The notes under the pieces are model-generated. The model worked only from the letters and a program-made list of their open reading frames with translations, was not told where the DNA came from and searched no databases. Of a stretch of DNA of 9,109 nucleotides, positions 1 through 6,811 are shown in pieces (position 1 is the first letter of the stretch; each line of letters opens with the position of its first letter). Source of the stretch: Fibrobacterota bacterium (GTDB taxonomy: Bacteria; Fibrobacterota; Chitinivibrionia; Chitinivibrionales; FEN-1185); assembly GCA_003165595.1 (NCBI GenBank), contig PLWQ01000029.1:59783-68891 (forward strand), in the 5' to 3' direction. The translations under genes were made by a program, and so were the position numbers.

Positions 1-314
1 GCCGGAATCTGCTTGAGCGAATCCGGGTCGGAGACGTCCTTGTGCACGTACAGCCCGCACCAGCACCGCTTCATCGCGTCGTAGTGCTTCCGGTGGAACG
101 GAATGCACGGGCACACCAGTGTCATGTTGTGCGCCCGGTCCTTGGTGAGCGCCTGGCATGGACAAAACGGAATTCCGTGCTTTTCTTCGAGTTTCACCTC
201 CTGTTCGAGCAGGAAATCCACCAGGTCGTCGTCCGGACTGAACTTGTATCCGAGCGCATCGACGAGGGGGGCAAACAAAAAGCGCAGATCCCGCTTTCTT
301 GATTCTACGTTCAT
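1..314 (-). CDS. Ferredoxin:thioredoxin reductase catalytic chain, 3' end cut by window
   Basis: Reading the minus strand from the ATG at 314 gives about 104 residues, open to the window edge. Three CXC pairs appear: FCPC (Cys51, Cys53), VCPC (Cys68, Cys70) and CWCGLYV (Cys84, Cys86). This CPC...CPC...CxC signature belongs to the catalytic subunit of ferredoxin:thioredoxin reductase, which holds a [4Fe-4S] cluster next to a redox-active disulfide and uses ferredoxin electrons to reduce thioredoxin-type disulfides. The spacings (14 residues between the first two pairs, 13 between the last two) differ from the CPC-x16-CPC-x8-CHC of cyanobacteria and look like the shorter bacterial/archaeal FTR-like forms. 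The start lies 3 nt after the glutaredoxin stop, so the two are almost certainly co-transcribed and the glutaredoxin is the likely partner. No variable subunit gene is visible. The cytoplasmic location is inferred from the lack of a signal sequence. The family call is firm; the electron donor is not known. Confidence 0.88.
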   Translation of the reverse strand, partial: MNVESRKRDLRFLFAPLVDALGYKFSPDDDLVDFLLEQEVKLEEKHGIPFCPCQALTKDRAHNMTLVCPCIPFHRKHYDAMKRCWCGLYVHKDVSDPDSLKQIP

Positions 315-317
315 CGG

Positions 318-566
318 TTATTGCCCCAGGAGTCGTGCATATTCGTCCGGATCATACCCGCTCACCGTTCCCCGGCCGATAGTGACAAAAGGAAATTCGC
401 CGGTACCGCCCAGATCGTTGATGGTGTCCATGATTTCCTCCTGCCTGTCTTCGGGCTCCAGGTCGTATTCAACGTAGCGGAACGGAACCTTGTTCTTTGT
501 AAAATACTGTTTCGCTTTCCTGCACCACGGACACGTGCTTAATGCGTACAACGTCACTTTCTTCAT
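318..566 (-). CDS. Glutaredoxin-family thiol oxidoreductase (CPWC), 82 aa
   Basis: The protein begins MKKVTLYALSTCPWC. The first beta strand leads straight into the CPWC active site (Cys12, Cys15), as in classic and NrdH-type glutaredoxins. Pro59 in EFPFVTIG occupies the cis-proline position, and GYDPDE (from residue 70) is the usual C-terminal Gly-[Tyr/Phe]-Asp turn. The length of 82 aa is typical of the small family. The frame stays open upstream to 692, but that extension is Arg-rich and lies inside the Rieske gene. The ATG at 566 overlaps the Rieske stop as ATGA and gives the right fold start. The protein should reduce disulfides or ribonucleotide-reductase-like substrates. Sitting directly before a ferredoxin:thioredoxin reductase chain, it is probably reduced by that enzyme rather than only by glutathione; this last point is inference. 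Confidence 0.92.
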   Translation of the reverse strand: MKKVTLYALSTCPWCRKAKQYFTKNKVPFRYVEYDLEPEDRQEEIMDTINDLGGTGEFPFVTIGRGTVSGYDPDEYARLLGQ

Positions 567-877
567 TGTGTTTCCCCGCGGAGGTTGATGAGTACATCGC
601 CGTTCTCGATTTTTGCCGGATAGGTTTCCAGCCCGATTTCCGCCGCCGAAACGAACTTCCCGGTTGTGATATCGAACTGCCAGTCGTGACACGGACAGGT
701 CAGGATCGTACCAGTGAGGATCGCTCCGCCCAGCGAGCAGCCCATGTGCGGACAGTTCGACGACACAGCATGCACCGCCCCGTTCAAACGGACCAGCAGA
801 ATCGCTATTCCCTTTGGATATGCGCGGGTGACGGATCCGGTTCGGAGGCCGGATTCATTTATCGCAAATGTCCACAT
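563..877 (-). CDS. Small Rieske [2Fe-2S] ferredoxin-like protein, 104 aa
   Basis: The Rieske boxes are NCPHMGC (Cys42, His44) and CPCHDW (Cys61, His64), 16 residues apart between His44 and Cys61. These are the two Cys and two His ligands of a [2Fe-2S] cluster. The whole protein is one Rieske domain with no signal peptide or membrane segment, like NirD or dioxygenase-type Rieske ferredoxins, so it is probably a soluble electron carrier. Cys47 and Cys63 sit at the positions that form a disulfide in cytochrome bc1/b6f Rieske proteins (CTHLGC...CPCHGS), which is notable in a protein this small. The ATG at 877 is preceded by GGAAAGAAGG about 10 nt upstream. The gene starts 17 nt after the methyltransferase stop, and its own stop overlaps the glutaredoxin start by 4 nt (ATGA), indicating translational coupling. 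The redox partner is unknown. Confidence 0.88.
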   Translation of the reverse strand: MWTFAINESGLRTGSVTRAYPKGIAILLVRLNGAVHAVSSNCPHMGCSLGGAILTGTILTCPCHDWQFDITTGKFVSAAEIGLETYPAKIENGDVLINLRGETQ

Positions 878-894
878 GGCCGCAGCCTTCTTTC

Positions 895-1668
895 CTAGGC
901 AGCACGAACGATACGGTTCCTCGCAGGAAGTTTTCCCGCGATCACGAAAATTTCTGGCGACAACCGGTAACTCATTCTCGACGCCGCGTTGAATCCGAGG
1001 GTAAGCAATTTTCCCCAGGCCCCGTTGCGACGTGCAAAATCGATGTCGGTCTTAAGGCCGCTTGCGATGGTATAACTGGCGTGAAGCCCGAAATGTTCAA
1101 GGTACGGGTAAAGCCCCTTGTGGGTAAAAAAGTGGACGTGCTCCCGGTAGCAGTACCGGTCGACTTCCCGTCCCAGCGGATCGTGGAACATCAGCCCGCG
1201 CAGCGCCTTGGCAATACAGAACAGGCTCGCATAGTTCGGCGTGGACAAAAAGAATTGGCCCTCCGGTTTGAGCAGCCGGGCGACTTCGGAAAGAAAAGTG
1301 TCGGTATCCCTGATGTGCTCGATAACGTCCGAGGCGATGATGAGGTCGAATGATCCGTCGGGGAACGGATAGGGCGCGACATTGGCGTCGTGCATGACCT
1401 CGTTGACATTGTCGCTCTTTTCGAACCTCTTTTCGACGTCCATTGCACAATAAGAATATTTTGCCCGTTTGGGGCGGTCGAGCAACTCCCGGAAGAGATA
1501 GACGTTGGGGCCTATGTCGAGAATAGACCCCGCCTCATCGGGAAGGAGCAGGGACAGAATCCAGTTGCGGTCCGGGATAAAGACGTCGTGCTCTTTCATG
1601 TACGAAAGAACCTTCGATTGCACGGCTCGGGTTAACCGTCGTGACCGCAGGTTGCTGATATCGAACAT
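895..1668 (-). CDS. Class I SAM-dependent methyltransferase, 257 aa
   Basis: The Rossmann-fold methyltransferase pattern is visible. Motif I is ILDIGPNVYLF (residues 49-59), an acidic residue follows strand 2 (Asp77 in CAMDVEK), the motif IV region is FDLIIASDVIEHI (107-119), and the post-motif block is LLKPEGQFFLSTPN (132-145). This arrangement matches the Methyltransf_11 / UbiE-like group acting on small molecules, lipids or sugars. The substrate cannot be told. Motif I is atypical: the glycine-rich loop usually reads DIGCGTG, while here it is DIGPNVY. The roughly 100 C-terminal residues rich in Tyr, His and Phe probably form the substrate cap. It is the first gene of the minus-strand cluster and ends 17 nt before the Rieske gene. 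The Shine-Dalgarno before the ATG at 1668 is weak. Whether it is functionally tied to the redox genes is unclear. Confidence 0.82.
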   Translation of the reverse strand: MFDISNLRSRRLTRAVQSKVLSYMKEHDVFIPDRNWILSLLLPDEAGSILDIGPNVYLFRELLDRPKRAKYSYCAMDVEKRFEKSDNVNEVMHDANVAPYPFPDGSFDLIIASDVIEHIRDTDTFLSEVARLLKPEGQFFLSTPNYASLFCIAKALRGLMFHDPLGREVDRYCYREHVHFFTHKGLYPYLEHFGLHASYTIASGLKTDIDFARRNGAWGKLLTLGFNAASRMSYRLSPEIFVIAGKLPARNRIVRAA

Positions 1669-1771
1669 CTGGCCCGCCGAAAATTATTGTATGTAAAGAT
1701 AGCGCCCGGGACGGCTCAAACCATCAAAATAGTTGATACTCCGCCGGCGGCACAAGGAACCAAAAGGAAGT

Positions 1772-1797
1772 GAGAAGTGAGGAGCGAGAAGCGAGAA
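1772..1797 (+). repeat. Purine-rich dispersed repeat, copy 1
   Basis: A 26-bp purine tract begins GAGAAGTGAGGAGCGA and continues with a near-copy of itself. It matches 24 of 26 bases of the tract at 6786-6811 on the same strand, differing at offsets 7 and 17. It lies in the 178-bp spacer between the typA stop (1847) and the methyltransferase start (1668). That spacer has no gene, and its only other visible structure is a CCGCCGGCGG palindrome at 1741-1750. Confidence 0.6.
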
Positions 1798-1846
1798 GAA
1801 GACCCGGATCTTGCTACTCCAGTAATCCGAATGAGGGGTGAAATCG

Positions 1847-3622
1847 CTACATCGACCGTTTGCGGAGGCGGATTGCCTTCGGGGTGATTTCGACGAGTTC
1901 GTCGTCGTTGATATATGCGATGCAGTCTTCAAGGCTCATTTCGCGGCGGGGCGTAAGGATAATGTGCTCGTCGGAGGCCGTTGTCCGCATGTTGGACAGC
2001 TTCTTGTCCTTGCCGGGGTTCACCACGAGATCGTTTTCGCGGCTGTGTTCGCCCACGATTTGTCCCCGGTACAGTTTTACCTGCGGATCGATAAACATCA
2101 CGCCGCGTTCCTGCAGGTGAAACAGCGCAAAGGCGACGCTAGTGCACGGGTCCTTGGTGACCATCACGCCGTTGATTCGCGTGCGAAACTCTCCGGCATG
2201 CGGTCCGTATTCGGCAAACACGTAATTGAGCGTTCCCATTCCTTTGGTGTCGGTCATAAACTCGGAGCGATAGCCCAGAAGCCCGCGTGTGGGGATCTTA
2301 AAAGTCAGCCGCGTCATGCCGCCACGGGTATCCATGGTTACCATCTGACCTTTTCTACGGCCGAGTTTTTCTATAACCGCGCCGACGTACTTTTCGTCAA
2401 CGTCGACGGTGAGTTCTTCGAAGGGCTCCATGAGCACGCCGTCTACTTCCTTCATGATAACCTGGGGTCTGGTTACCTGGAGCTCATAGCCTTCGCGCCG
2501 CATGCGTTCGATAAGGATTGACAGATGCAGCTCGCCGCGGCCGGAAACCTTGTTGCCGACAACGTCGGTCAACGGCTCAACCTGAAGCGCCACATCGGAC
2601 AGAATTTCCCGGTTGAGGCGGTCCTGCAGGTGGCGCGAGGTAACGAAACGTCCCTCGGTGCCCGCAAAAGGCGAGTCATTGGGAATAAAATTCATCGAAA
2701 TGGTGGGCGGATCGATCACCGTGGGCGGCAGAGGATTCGGCTGCAGGGGATCCGTAAACGTGACGCCCACCGTCACTTCTTCCATTCCCGCAACTGCCAC
2801 GATTTCGCCGACCGAGGCGGTTTCGGTGGGAACCTTCTCGTTTCCTTCGTACCGGTATACCTTGGTGATGCGCGCGGGAACAATCGACCCGTCTCGCAGC
2901 GCGACGGCGATATCCTTATTGATATTGAGCGTACCCTGGGTGATCTTTCCTATACCGAGACGGCCGAGGTACGACGAATAGTCGATGGAGCTCACGAGCA
3001 TTTGCAGCGGCGCATCCGGGTCGCCCACGGGCGCGGGGATGTGCTTGATGATCATCTCGTACAGCGGTCCCATTGTCGAGCTGTCGTCGTCCGGATCGTT
3101 GCGGGCGTATCCGTCCTTGGCCGATGCGTAGATAATGGGGAAGTCGAGCACATGGTCGGGCGCTTCGAGTCTTACAAAAAGATCAAATACCTGGTTTACC
3201 GTCCACACCGGGCGCGCCGCAGGCTTGTCGATTTTGTTGATCACCACAAGAACGGGCAGCGAAAGAGCCAGCGCCTTCTTGAGAACAAAGTACGTCTGGG
3301 GCATGGGGCCTTCCTGCGCGTCAACCAGCAAGAGGGCGCCGTCGGCCATCTTGAGCACTCGCTCCACCTGGCCGCCGAAATCGGCGTGACCGGGGGTGTC
3401 GATGATGTTGATGAGATAGTTTCTGTATTTGAATGACCCGTTTTTCGAGGCAATGGTGATGCCGCGCTCGCGTTCGAGGTCCATGGAATCCATGAGCCGT
3501 TCGGCAACCACCTCATTGTCGCGAAACATGCCGCTCTGCTTGAAAAGCTGGTCGACAAGCGATGTTTTGCCGTGGTCAACATGGGCGATGATGGCTATGT
3601 TGCGGATGTAACGCTGGCTCAT
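1847..3622 (-). CDS. typA: Translational GTPase TypA/BipA, 591 aa
   Basis: The full set of G motifs of an EF-G-like translational GTPase is present: P-loop AHVDHGKT (residues 13-20), switch I RERGITI (51-57), DTPGH (75-79), NKID (129-132) and SAK (167-169). Domain II, the EF-G-like domain and the BipA-specific C-terminal domain follow, the last ending [19 protein letters not shown]. TypA/BipA binds the ribosome near the A site and supports 50S assembly, growth at low temperature and stress responses. The length of 591 aa is slightly under the usual 600-615 because the charged C-terminal tail is short; no domain is missing. The ATG at 3622 gives the canonical N-terminus ([19 protein letters not shown]). 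I see no good Shine-Dalgarno before it and no clear promoter in the spacer upstream. It ends 178 bp before the methyltransferase and looks monocistronic. Confidence 0.97.
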   Translation of the reverse strand: MSQRYIRNIAIIAHVDHGKTSLVDQLFKQSGMFRDNEVVAERLMDSMDLERERGITIASKNGSFKYRNYLINIIDTPGHADFGGQVERVLKMADGALLLVDAQEGPMPQTYFVLKKALALSLPVLVVINKIDKPAARPVWTVNQVFDLFVRLEAPDHVLDFPIIYASAKDGYARNDPDDDSSTMGPLYEMIIKHIPAPVGDPDAPLQMLVSSIDYSSYLGRLGIGKITQGTLNINKDIAVALRDGSIVPARITKVYRYEGNEKVPTETASVGEIVAVAGMEEVTVGVTFTDPLQPNPLPPTVIDPPTISMNFIPNDSPFAGTEGRFVTSRHLQDRLNREILSDVALQVEPLTDVVGNKVSGRGELHLSILIERMRREGYELQVTRPQVIMKEVDGVLMEPFEELTVDVDEKYVGAVIEKLGRRKGQMVTMDTRGGMTRLTFKIPTRGLLGYRSEFMTDTKGMGTLNYVFAEYGPHAGEFRTRINGVMVTKDPCTSVAFALFHLQERGVMFIDPQVKLYRGQIVGEHSRENDLVVNPGKDKKLSNMRTTASDEHIILTPRREMSLEDCIAYINDDELVEITPKAIRLRKRSM

Positions 3623-3677
3623 GAGTCGTGACTCGGATGCTTTTGAAATGGTTGCGGATTCGACCGTCGAATAGGAG

Positions 3678-4055
3678 ATGGTGTTTCCTTTGAATGACTG
3701 TGGCGTAAGTAAGAGCGAATCATTACGAAATCAGAACTACTTGGTTTCCGGTTGTTCATCAATACAGCGACGCGCGAGATATCGAGGGACTGCGAATCGG
3801 CGAGAGGCTTATCGGGATACCCTGGAATTCAGCGAGCAACTGCGGAATGTTCGTTCAAAAGGCCTTCAAATATACATTGGGTGACACCCAAGAGCGCTTA
3901 AAAGTGCGGATTACGGAAGAATCGATCGGCCACGACAGTTTGATATCACGTGCCCGGTGTGGCAAACCGGCAACCGGAACGACAAGCAGCCAGGGATCTT
4001 GATTGAACAATTCCGCGAAGACATTCCCACTTCACTTGTCTCGTGCGAGTATTGA
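3678..4055 (+). pseudogene. Interrupted overlapping reading frames in the typA upstream spacer; possible gene remnant
   Basis: The 3623-4094 spacer (about 470 bp) has no intact gene I can support. One plus-strand frame runs from the ATG at 3678, is broken by a single TGA at 3882-3884, and continues open to the TGA at 4053. Its second half reads protein-like (for example QFDITCPVWQTG and GILIEQFREDIP). A second frame is open from 3709 to the TGA at 4000-4002 and contains stretches such as NCGMFVQKAFKYTLGD, but it has no start codon until 3847. Two overlapping open stretches, each plausible in a different part, are what a frameshifted old gene leaves behind. I recognise no family, and both could be chance. 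AGGAG at 3673-3677 touches the ATG with no spacer, so it does not support that start. Confidence 0.22.
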
Positions 4056-4081
4056 CATTGGTCTGCTTGCAAGGATATAAT
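4052..4081 (+). promoter_or_regulatory. Consensus sigma-70 promoter for the STAS-like gene
   Basis: TTGACA at 4052-4057 and TATAAT at 4076-4081 are exact consensus hexamers with an 18-bp spacer. Transcription would begin near 4088, only about 7 nt before the ATG at 4095. The transcript would therefore be leaderless or nearly so and lack room for a Shine-Dalgarno. The AAGGA at 4071-4075 lies inside the promoter and would not be transcribed. Confidence 0.72.
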
Positions 4082-4094
4082 TTACGAGCAAATC

Positions 4095-4463
4095 ATGGAA
4101 CCCAATATATTACATCACAACGGCAGAATTATCGTCGAGCTCAATTTCCGGGGAGCGGACCAGCAATCCGTTCTCAAACGGATTGAAGAATTCAAGCCTT
4201 ATGTCCTGCGGCAGCCTCGTGCATCGCTTCTGGTGCTCACGGACGTCTCCGGGTGCGTCGTCAACAAGACAACTGTTGAGGCTTTCAAGCATTTTACCAC
4301 GCACAACAAGCACCACGTGATTGCCTCCGCTGTTGTCGGTTTGTCCGGAGCGGCAAAAGTGTTTCTCAACTCGGTCAACTATTTCAGCAAACGCGACATC
4401 AAACTCTTTGGCGACGTGCTGTCCGCCAAGAACTGGCTCGCTTCCTTTCCAAACGAGAAATAG
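4095..4463 (+). CDS. Small STAS/SpoIIAA-like protein, 122 aa (tentative family)
   Basis: The 122-residue cytoplasmic protein has no signal or membrane segment. Alternating hydrophobic strands and amphipathic helices (RIIVELNF, ASLLVLTDVSG, HHVIASAVVGLSG, FSKRDIKLFGDVLSAKNWL) fit the short alpha/beta STAS/SEC14-like family. In my recollection, members of that family share the ASAVVG...K...RDIKLF...A..WL layout. Such proteins are usually of unknown role or act as anti-sigma-antagonist-like binding modules. No phosphorylatable STAS serine can be assigned with confidence; Ser52 in TDVSG is a candidate. The start is fixed by the consensus promoter just upstream, and no later Met occurs before the domain begins. 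DUF763 follows 75 nt downstream on the same strand and may be co-transcribed, since no terminator is visible between them. The coding call is solid; the family call is moderate. Confidence 0.7.
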   Translation: MEPNILHHNGRIIVELNFRGADQQSVLKRIEEFKPYVLRQPRASLLVLTDVSGCVVNKTTVEAFKHFTTHNKHHVIASAVVGLSGAAKVFLNSVNYFSKRDIKLFGDVLSAKNWLASFPNEK

Positions 4464-4538
4464 GTCCTTCGATCCCACACCCGCATCATCGAAGCATTTC
4501 CCCTTCCCGGCCCATAAGCCAAGTATTTTTCGATCACT

Positions 4539-5765
4539 ATGAAGCGATCGGGCACCGCAGACCTTCCCCTGCACGGCGGCCATGTCCCGCAATGGCTGGC
4601 TTCCCGAATGACTGATATCGGCCGCGAAATCATTCGCGCGCTCGTTATCGAGCATGGGCCGTCACAGGCGCTCGCCAGGCTGTCGGACCCGTTCTGGTTC
4701 CAGGCGCTCGGCTGCGTGATGGGCATGGATTGGCACTCCTCCGGCATCACCACGTCGGTGATGGGCGCGCTCAAACGAGCCATAAACCCGATTTTCGGCG
4801 AGGTTGGACTTTACATATGCGGCGGCCGCGGCAACCATTCGCGCGCAACGCCGCGCGAGCTTCTCGACTTTTCCGAGAGAACCGGGCTCAATGGAAACGA
4901 GCTTGTGCGCGCCTCACGATTGTCGGCCAAGGTCGACAACACCTGCGTGCTCGACGGGTTCAGTCTGTATTTACACACCATCGTGGTTTCCCGAACAGGC
5001 GAGTGGGCAGTAATCCAGCAGGGCATGAACCCGTCGCAGCGACTGGCGCGCCGGTACCATTGGCACAGCGCAACGGTCAAATCCTTTGTCGACGATCCGC
5101 ATGCTGCAATTATCGGCGAGAACGTGGGCGAGATCATGAACCTGAGCGACTCCCGCGCGGCAGCGAACCGCACGGGCATCGTGGAGTTTCTCGGCATAAA
5201 TCCGGACAAACAACTGCGCGAGATCCGGCGGCTCATTCTCGATCCAGGACACGCGGTCGAACCCCGCCACGTGGATTCAAAGAGGCTGGGCGCCGTGCTT
5301 GCGCTCGCCTACGAAAAGCAGTTCAAGGATTTTGTTGACGCGCTCCTGCTGCCCGGCATTGGGCCGCGAACCGTGCAGTCGCTTGCGCTGGTGAGCGAGG
5401 TAATCTACGGAGCGCCAAGCCGGTTCTCCGACCCTGCGCGCTTTGCGTTCGCGCACGGCGGCAAGGACGGCCACCCGTTTCCCGTGCCGCTTGCCGTGTA
5501 CGACGAAAGCATTTCGGTGTTGCGCAAGGCCGTGGACATGGCGAAAATCAACCGCACCGACAAGCTGCGCGGCATCGAGGCGCTTGCCGGGATGACGCGT
5601 CTCATCGAGCGTCACTGCGACCCGTTTGCGGATGTAAACCGGGTGATAGAGCACGAACGGGAGCATTCGCACCGGTACGGGGGCATCACCGTGTTTGGGA
5701 ACGCGAAACCGCCCGGGAAGAAGCCGGAGGTTCAACAATTGTCGTTGTTCGATGGCTCGGAATAG
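4539..5765 (+). CDS. DUF763 family protein with helix-hairpin-helix and C-terminal clamp-binding-like motif, 408 aa
   Basis: The N-terminus MKRSGTADLPLHGG is the DUF763 (COG1415) hallmark and fixes the start. Conserved blocks follow: LSDPFWFQALGCVMGMDWHSSG (48-69), SRLSAKVDN (126-134), DGFSLYLHTIVV (139-150), WAVIQQGM (156-163) and ARRYHWHS (170-177). A helix-hairpin-helix, LPGIGPRTVQSLALVSEVIYG (271-291), suggests non-specific DNA binding. A Pro/Lys-rich linker (about 388-397) leads to QLSLF at residues 400-404, four residues from the end, matching the bacterial beta-clamp-binding consensus QL[S/D]LF. To my knowledge the family has no experimentally assigned function. The domain set points to a DNA-acting protein recruited to the replication clamp, possibly a repair or replication nuclease, but no known nuclease motif is evident. 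No strong Shine-Dalgarno precedes the ATG. It converges on the lipoprotein gene, with 88 bp between stops. Confidence 0.9.
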   Translation: MKRSGTADLPLHGGHVPQWLASRMTDIGREIIRALVIEHGPSQALARLSDPFWFQALGCVMGMDWHSSGITTSVMGALKRAINPIFGEVGLYICGGRGNHSRATPRELLDFSERTGLNGNELVRASRLSAKVDNTCVLDGFSLYLHTIVVSRTGEWAVIQQGMNPSQRLARRYHWHSATVKSFVDDPHAAIIGENVGEIMNLSDSRAAANRTGIVEFLGINPDKQLREIRRLILDPGHAVEPRHVDSKRLGAVLALAYEKQFKDFVDALLLPGIGPRTVQSLALVSEVIYGAPSRFSDPARFAFAHGGKDGHPFPVPLAVYDESISVLRKAVDMAKINRTDKLRGIEALAGMTRLIERHCDPFADVNRVIEHEREHSHRYGGITVFGNAKPPGKKPEVQQLSLFDGSE

Positions 5766-5853
5766 AGGTCAACGTCACATGACTTCGCTCGCAGGCAAGG
5801 CCGAGATTATTCCATGCTCTTGAATTATGGGGAGAAACGCGGACCGCAATCCT

Positions 5854-6483
5854 CTATTTGAAGAACACCACCTTCTCTTGCACCCTTGATTTCAACGCCC
5901 CCATGAGTTCGGAAAGTTGTTCGTTGTCATTCATCGCCTGAACGGACGCCATTTCAATTTTTTCGCTACTGGTCCAGATGACTCTTGCTGTTGACGTCTC
6001 TTTCAGGCTCAGGGTGGCATACATGACCGGGCGCGCGATATTTCTGTATGCGGCGTTAAGGAAAACAGACTGGAAGATTCCGCCTTCAAGGGAATTTCTG
6101 ATTTCCGACGGGATTCTGTCCAATGCCGTATCGATTTTCGCGACAGTGGTCAAGCCATCCTTGTATTTCCGGTCAGAAACAAGGTTCAAAGAGTCGACCG
6201 AAATTTCAAGGAGATGCGTCACGTTGCCGGAGGGTTTGGCGGATTTCGTCACGGTGCCGCTGTCAACGGAGAAATTTTTCTTTTCTTCGGAAAATGCCGC
6301 GAGTCTCTGAAGCACCCACGAATTGAACTCCTTCGCCGCCGGGTTGGCTGGGTCAACTCCGCCCACCTTTACCGCTACAACGCACCCTGCCGGGTAGGCC
6401 GTTTGCTGGTCTTTGCACGAAGAAACAATCATGCCAAGTGAAAGTGCAATAACCGTCCCCGTAATGATTTTCCCCGCAGTCAT
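5854..6483 (-). CDS. Putative outer-membrane lipoprotein of unknown function, 209 aa
   Basis: From the ATG at 6483 the protein starts MTAGKIITGTVIALSLGMIV and reaches the lipobox VSSC with Cys23 as the lipidated residue: a positively charged start, a hydrophobic core and the lipobox. Lys rather than Asp at +2 favours the outer membrane under E. coli rules. The mature 187 residues are mixed alpha/beta, with no family I recognise and no catalytic motif. The C-terminal stretch (YATLSLKETSTARVIWTSSEKI) resembles a beta-sandwich or sheet half. The frame stays open upstream to 6672, but the purine run GAGGGGGG just before 6483 is a good Shine-Dalgarno, and a lipobox 23 residues in is expected only from this start. 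The 63 extra residues would be Gly/Glu/Lys-rich low complexity. It stands alone, convergent to DUF763. Confidence 0.78.
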   Translation of the reverse strand: MTAGKIITGTVIALSLGMIVSSCKDQQTAYPAGCVVAVKVGGVDPANPAAKEFNSWVLQRLAAFSEEKKNFSVDSGTVTKSAKPSGNVTHLLEISVDSLNLVSDRKYKDGLTTVAKIDTALDRIPSEIRNSLEGGIFQSVFLNAAYRNIARPVMYATLSLKETSTARVIWTSSEKIEMASVQAMNDNEQLSELMGALKSRVQEKVVFFK

Positions 6484-6595
6484 GGTTCCCCCCTCAATAA
6501 GAGATATTTTGTGTGCTGACAAGGATCTTGATTTTGTCGAATTCGGATGGACGAATGAGAAGAAGCACTTTGCAGACGCGCAGCCGAGATCCCCC

Positions 6596-6631
6596 GTTTT
6601 GCCGCTTTCGCCGTTCTCGCCTTCTTCGGCT
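6596..6631 (-). repeat. Purine-rich 9-bp periodic tract upstream of the lipoprotein gene
   Basis: On the minus strand this reads as loosely repeated 9-mers such as GGCGAGAAC, GGCGAAAGC and GGCAAAACG. It lies in the non-coding leader region of the lipoprotein gene. It resembles the other period-9 GA-rich tracts at 1772-1797 and 6762-6811 in composition but is not a close sequence match. Confidence 0.4.
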
Positions 6632-6761
6632 TTGGACGAAAAAATATAGGTGTTACCGCACATTATTGTCAATTAGAGAATTCCGGTCTTGCGGATTGCG
6701 GCTGAAATTTCGAGAAAGGCCTGGATTTTTCAAGAACGCGCGAATCCGGACTGAGAGGATT

Positions 6762-6811
6762 CACCGCAGAGGCACCGAGGACACCGAGAAGAGAGGAGCG
6801 AAAAGCGAGAA
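6762..6811 (+). repeat. Purine-rich tandem 9-mers plus dispersed repeat, copy 2
   Basis: CACCGAGGA-like 9-mers recur at 6773-6781 and 6782-6790 (with a degenerate copy CACCGCAGAG from 6762). They run directly into the 26-bp tract at 6786-6811 that matches 1772-1797 at 24 of 26 positions. The element lies in the 6484-7204 spacer, where I find no gene. Such GA-rich intergenic tracts are common in some environmental bacterial genomes; their role is unknown. Confidence 0.6.

Noticed and set aside
567-692. N-terminal extension of the glutaredoxin to 124 residues
   Set aside because: The extra residues are Arg/Gly-rich and lie within the Rieske gene; the internal ATG overlapping the Rieske stop starts the fold correctly.
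868-1353. Plus-strand frame of 161 codons opposite the methyltransferase
   Set aside because: Antisense shadow with no domain; the minus-strand protein has clear motifs.
1684-1720. Promoter for the methyltransferase operon (TTGAGC with a TTACAT -10)
   Set aside because: The -10 matches consensus at only three positions; too weak to annotate.
1838-3436. Long plus-strand open frames (1838-2521 and 2525-3436) antisense to typA
   Set aside because: They are mirror frames of a high-GC conserved gene, His/Arg/Val-rich, without recognisable domains; TypA itself is unambiguous on the other strand.
4110-4655. Minus-strand frame of 181 codons opposite the STAS-like gene
   Set aside because: It spans two plus-strand genes and the spacer, has no family features, and the plus strand has a consensus promoter and the DUF763 hallmark start.
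5761-5858. 8-bp inverted repeat AATAGAGG/CCTCTATT at the two convergent stops as a bidirectional terminator
   Set aside because: The arms are 82 nt apart and mostly consist of the two stop codons and flanks; no T-run, so chance is likely.
6484-6672. N-terminal extension of the lipoprotein by 63 residues
   Set aside because: It would bury the signal peptide and lipobox and is low complexity; the ATG at 6483 has a strong Shine-Dalgarno.
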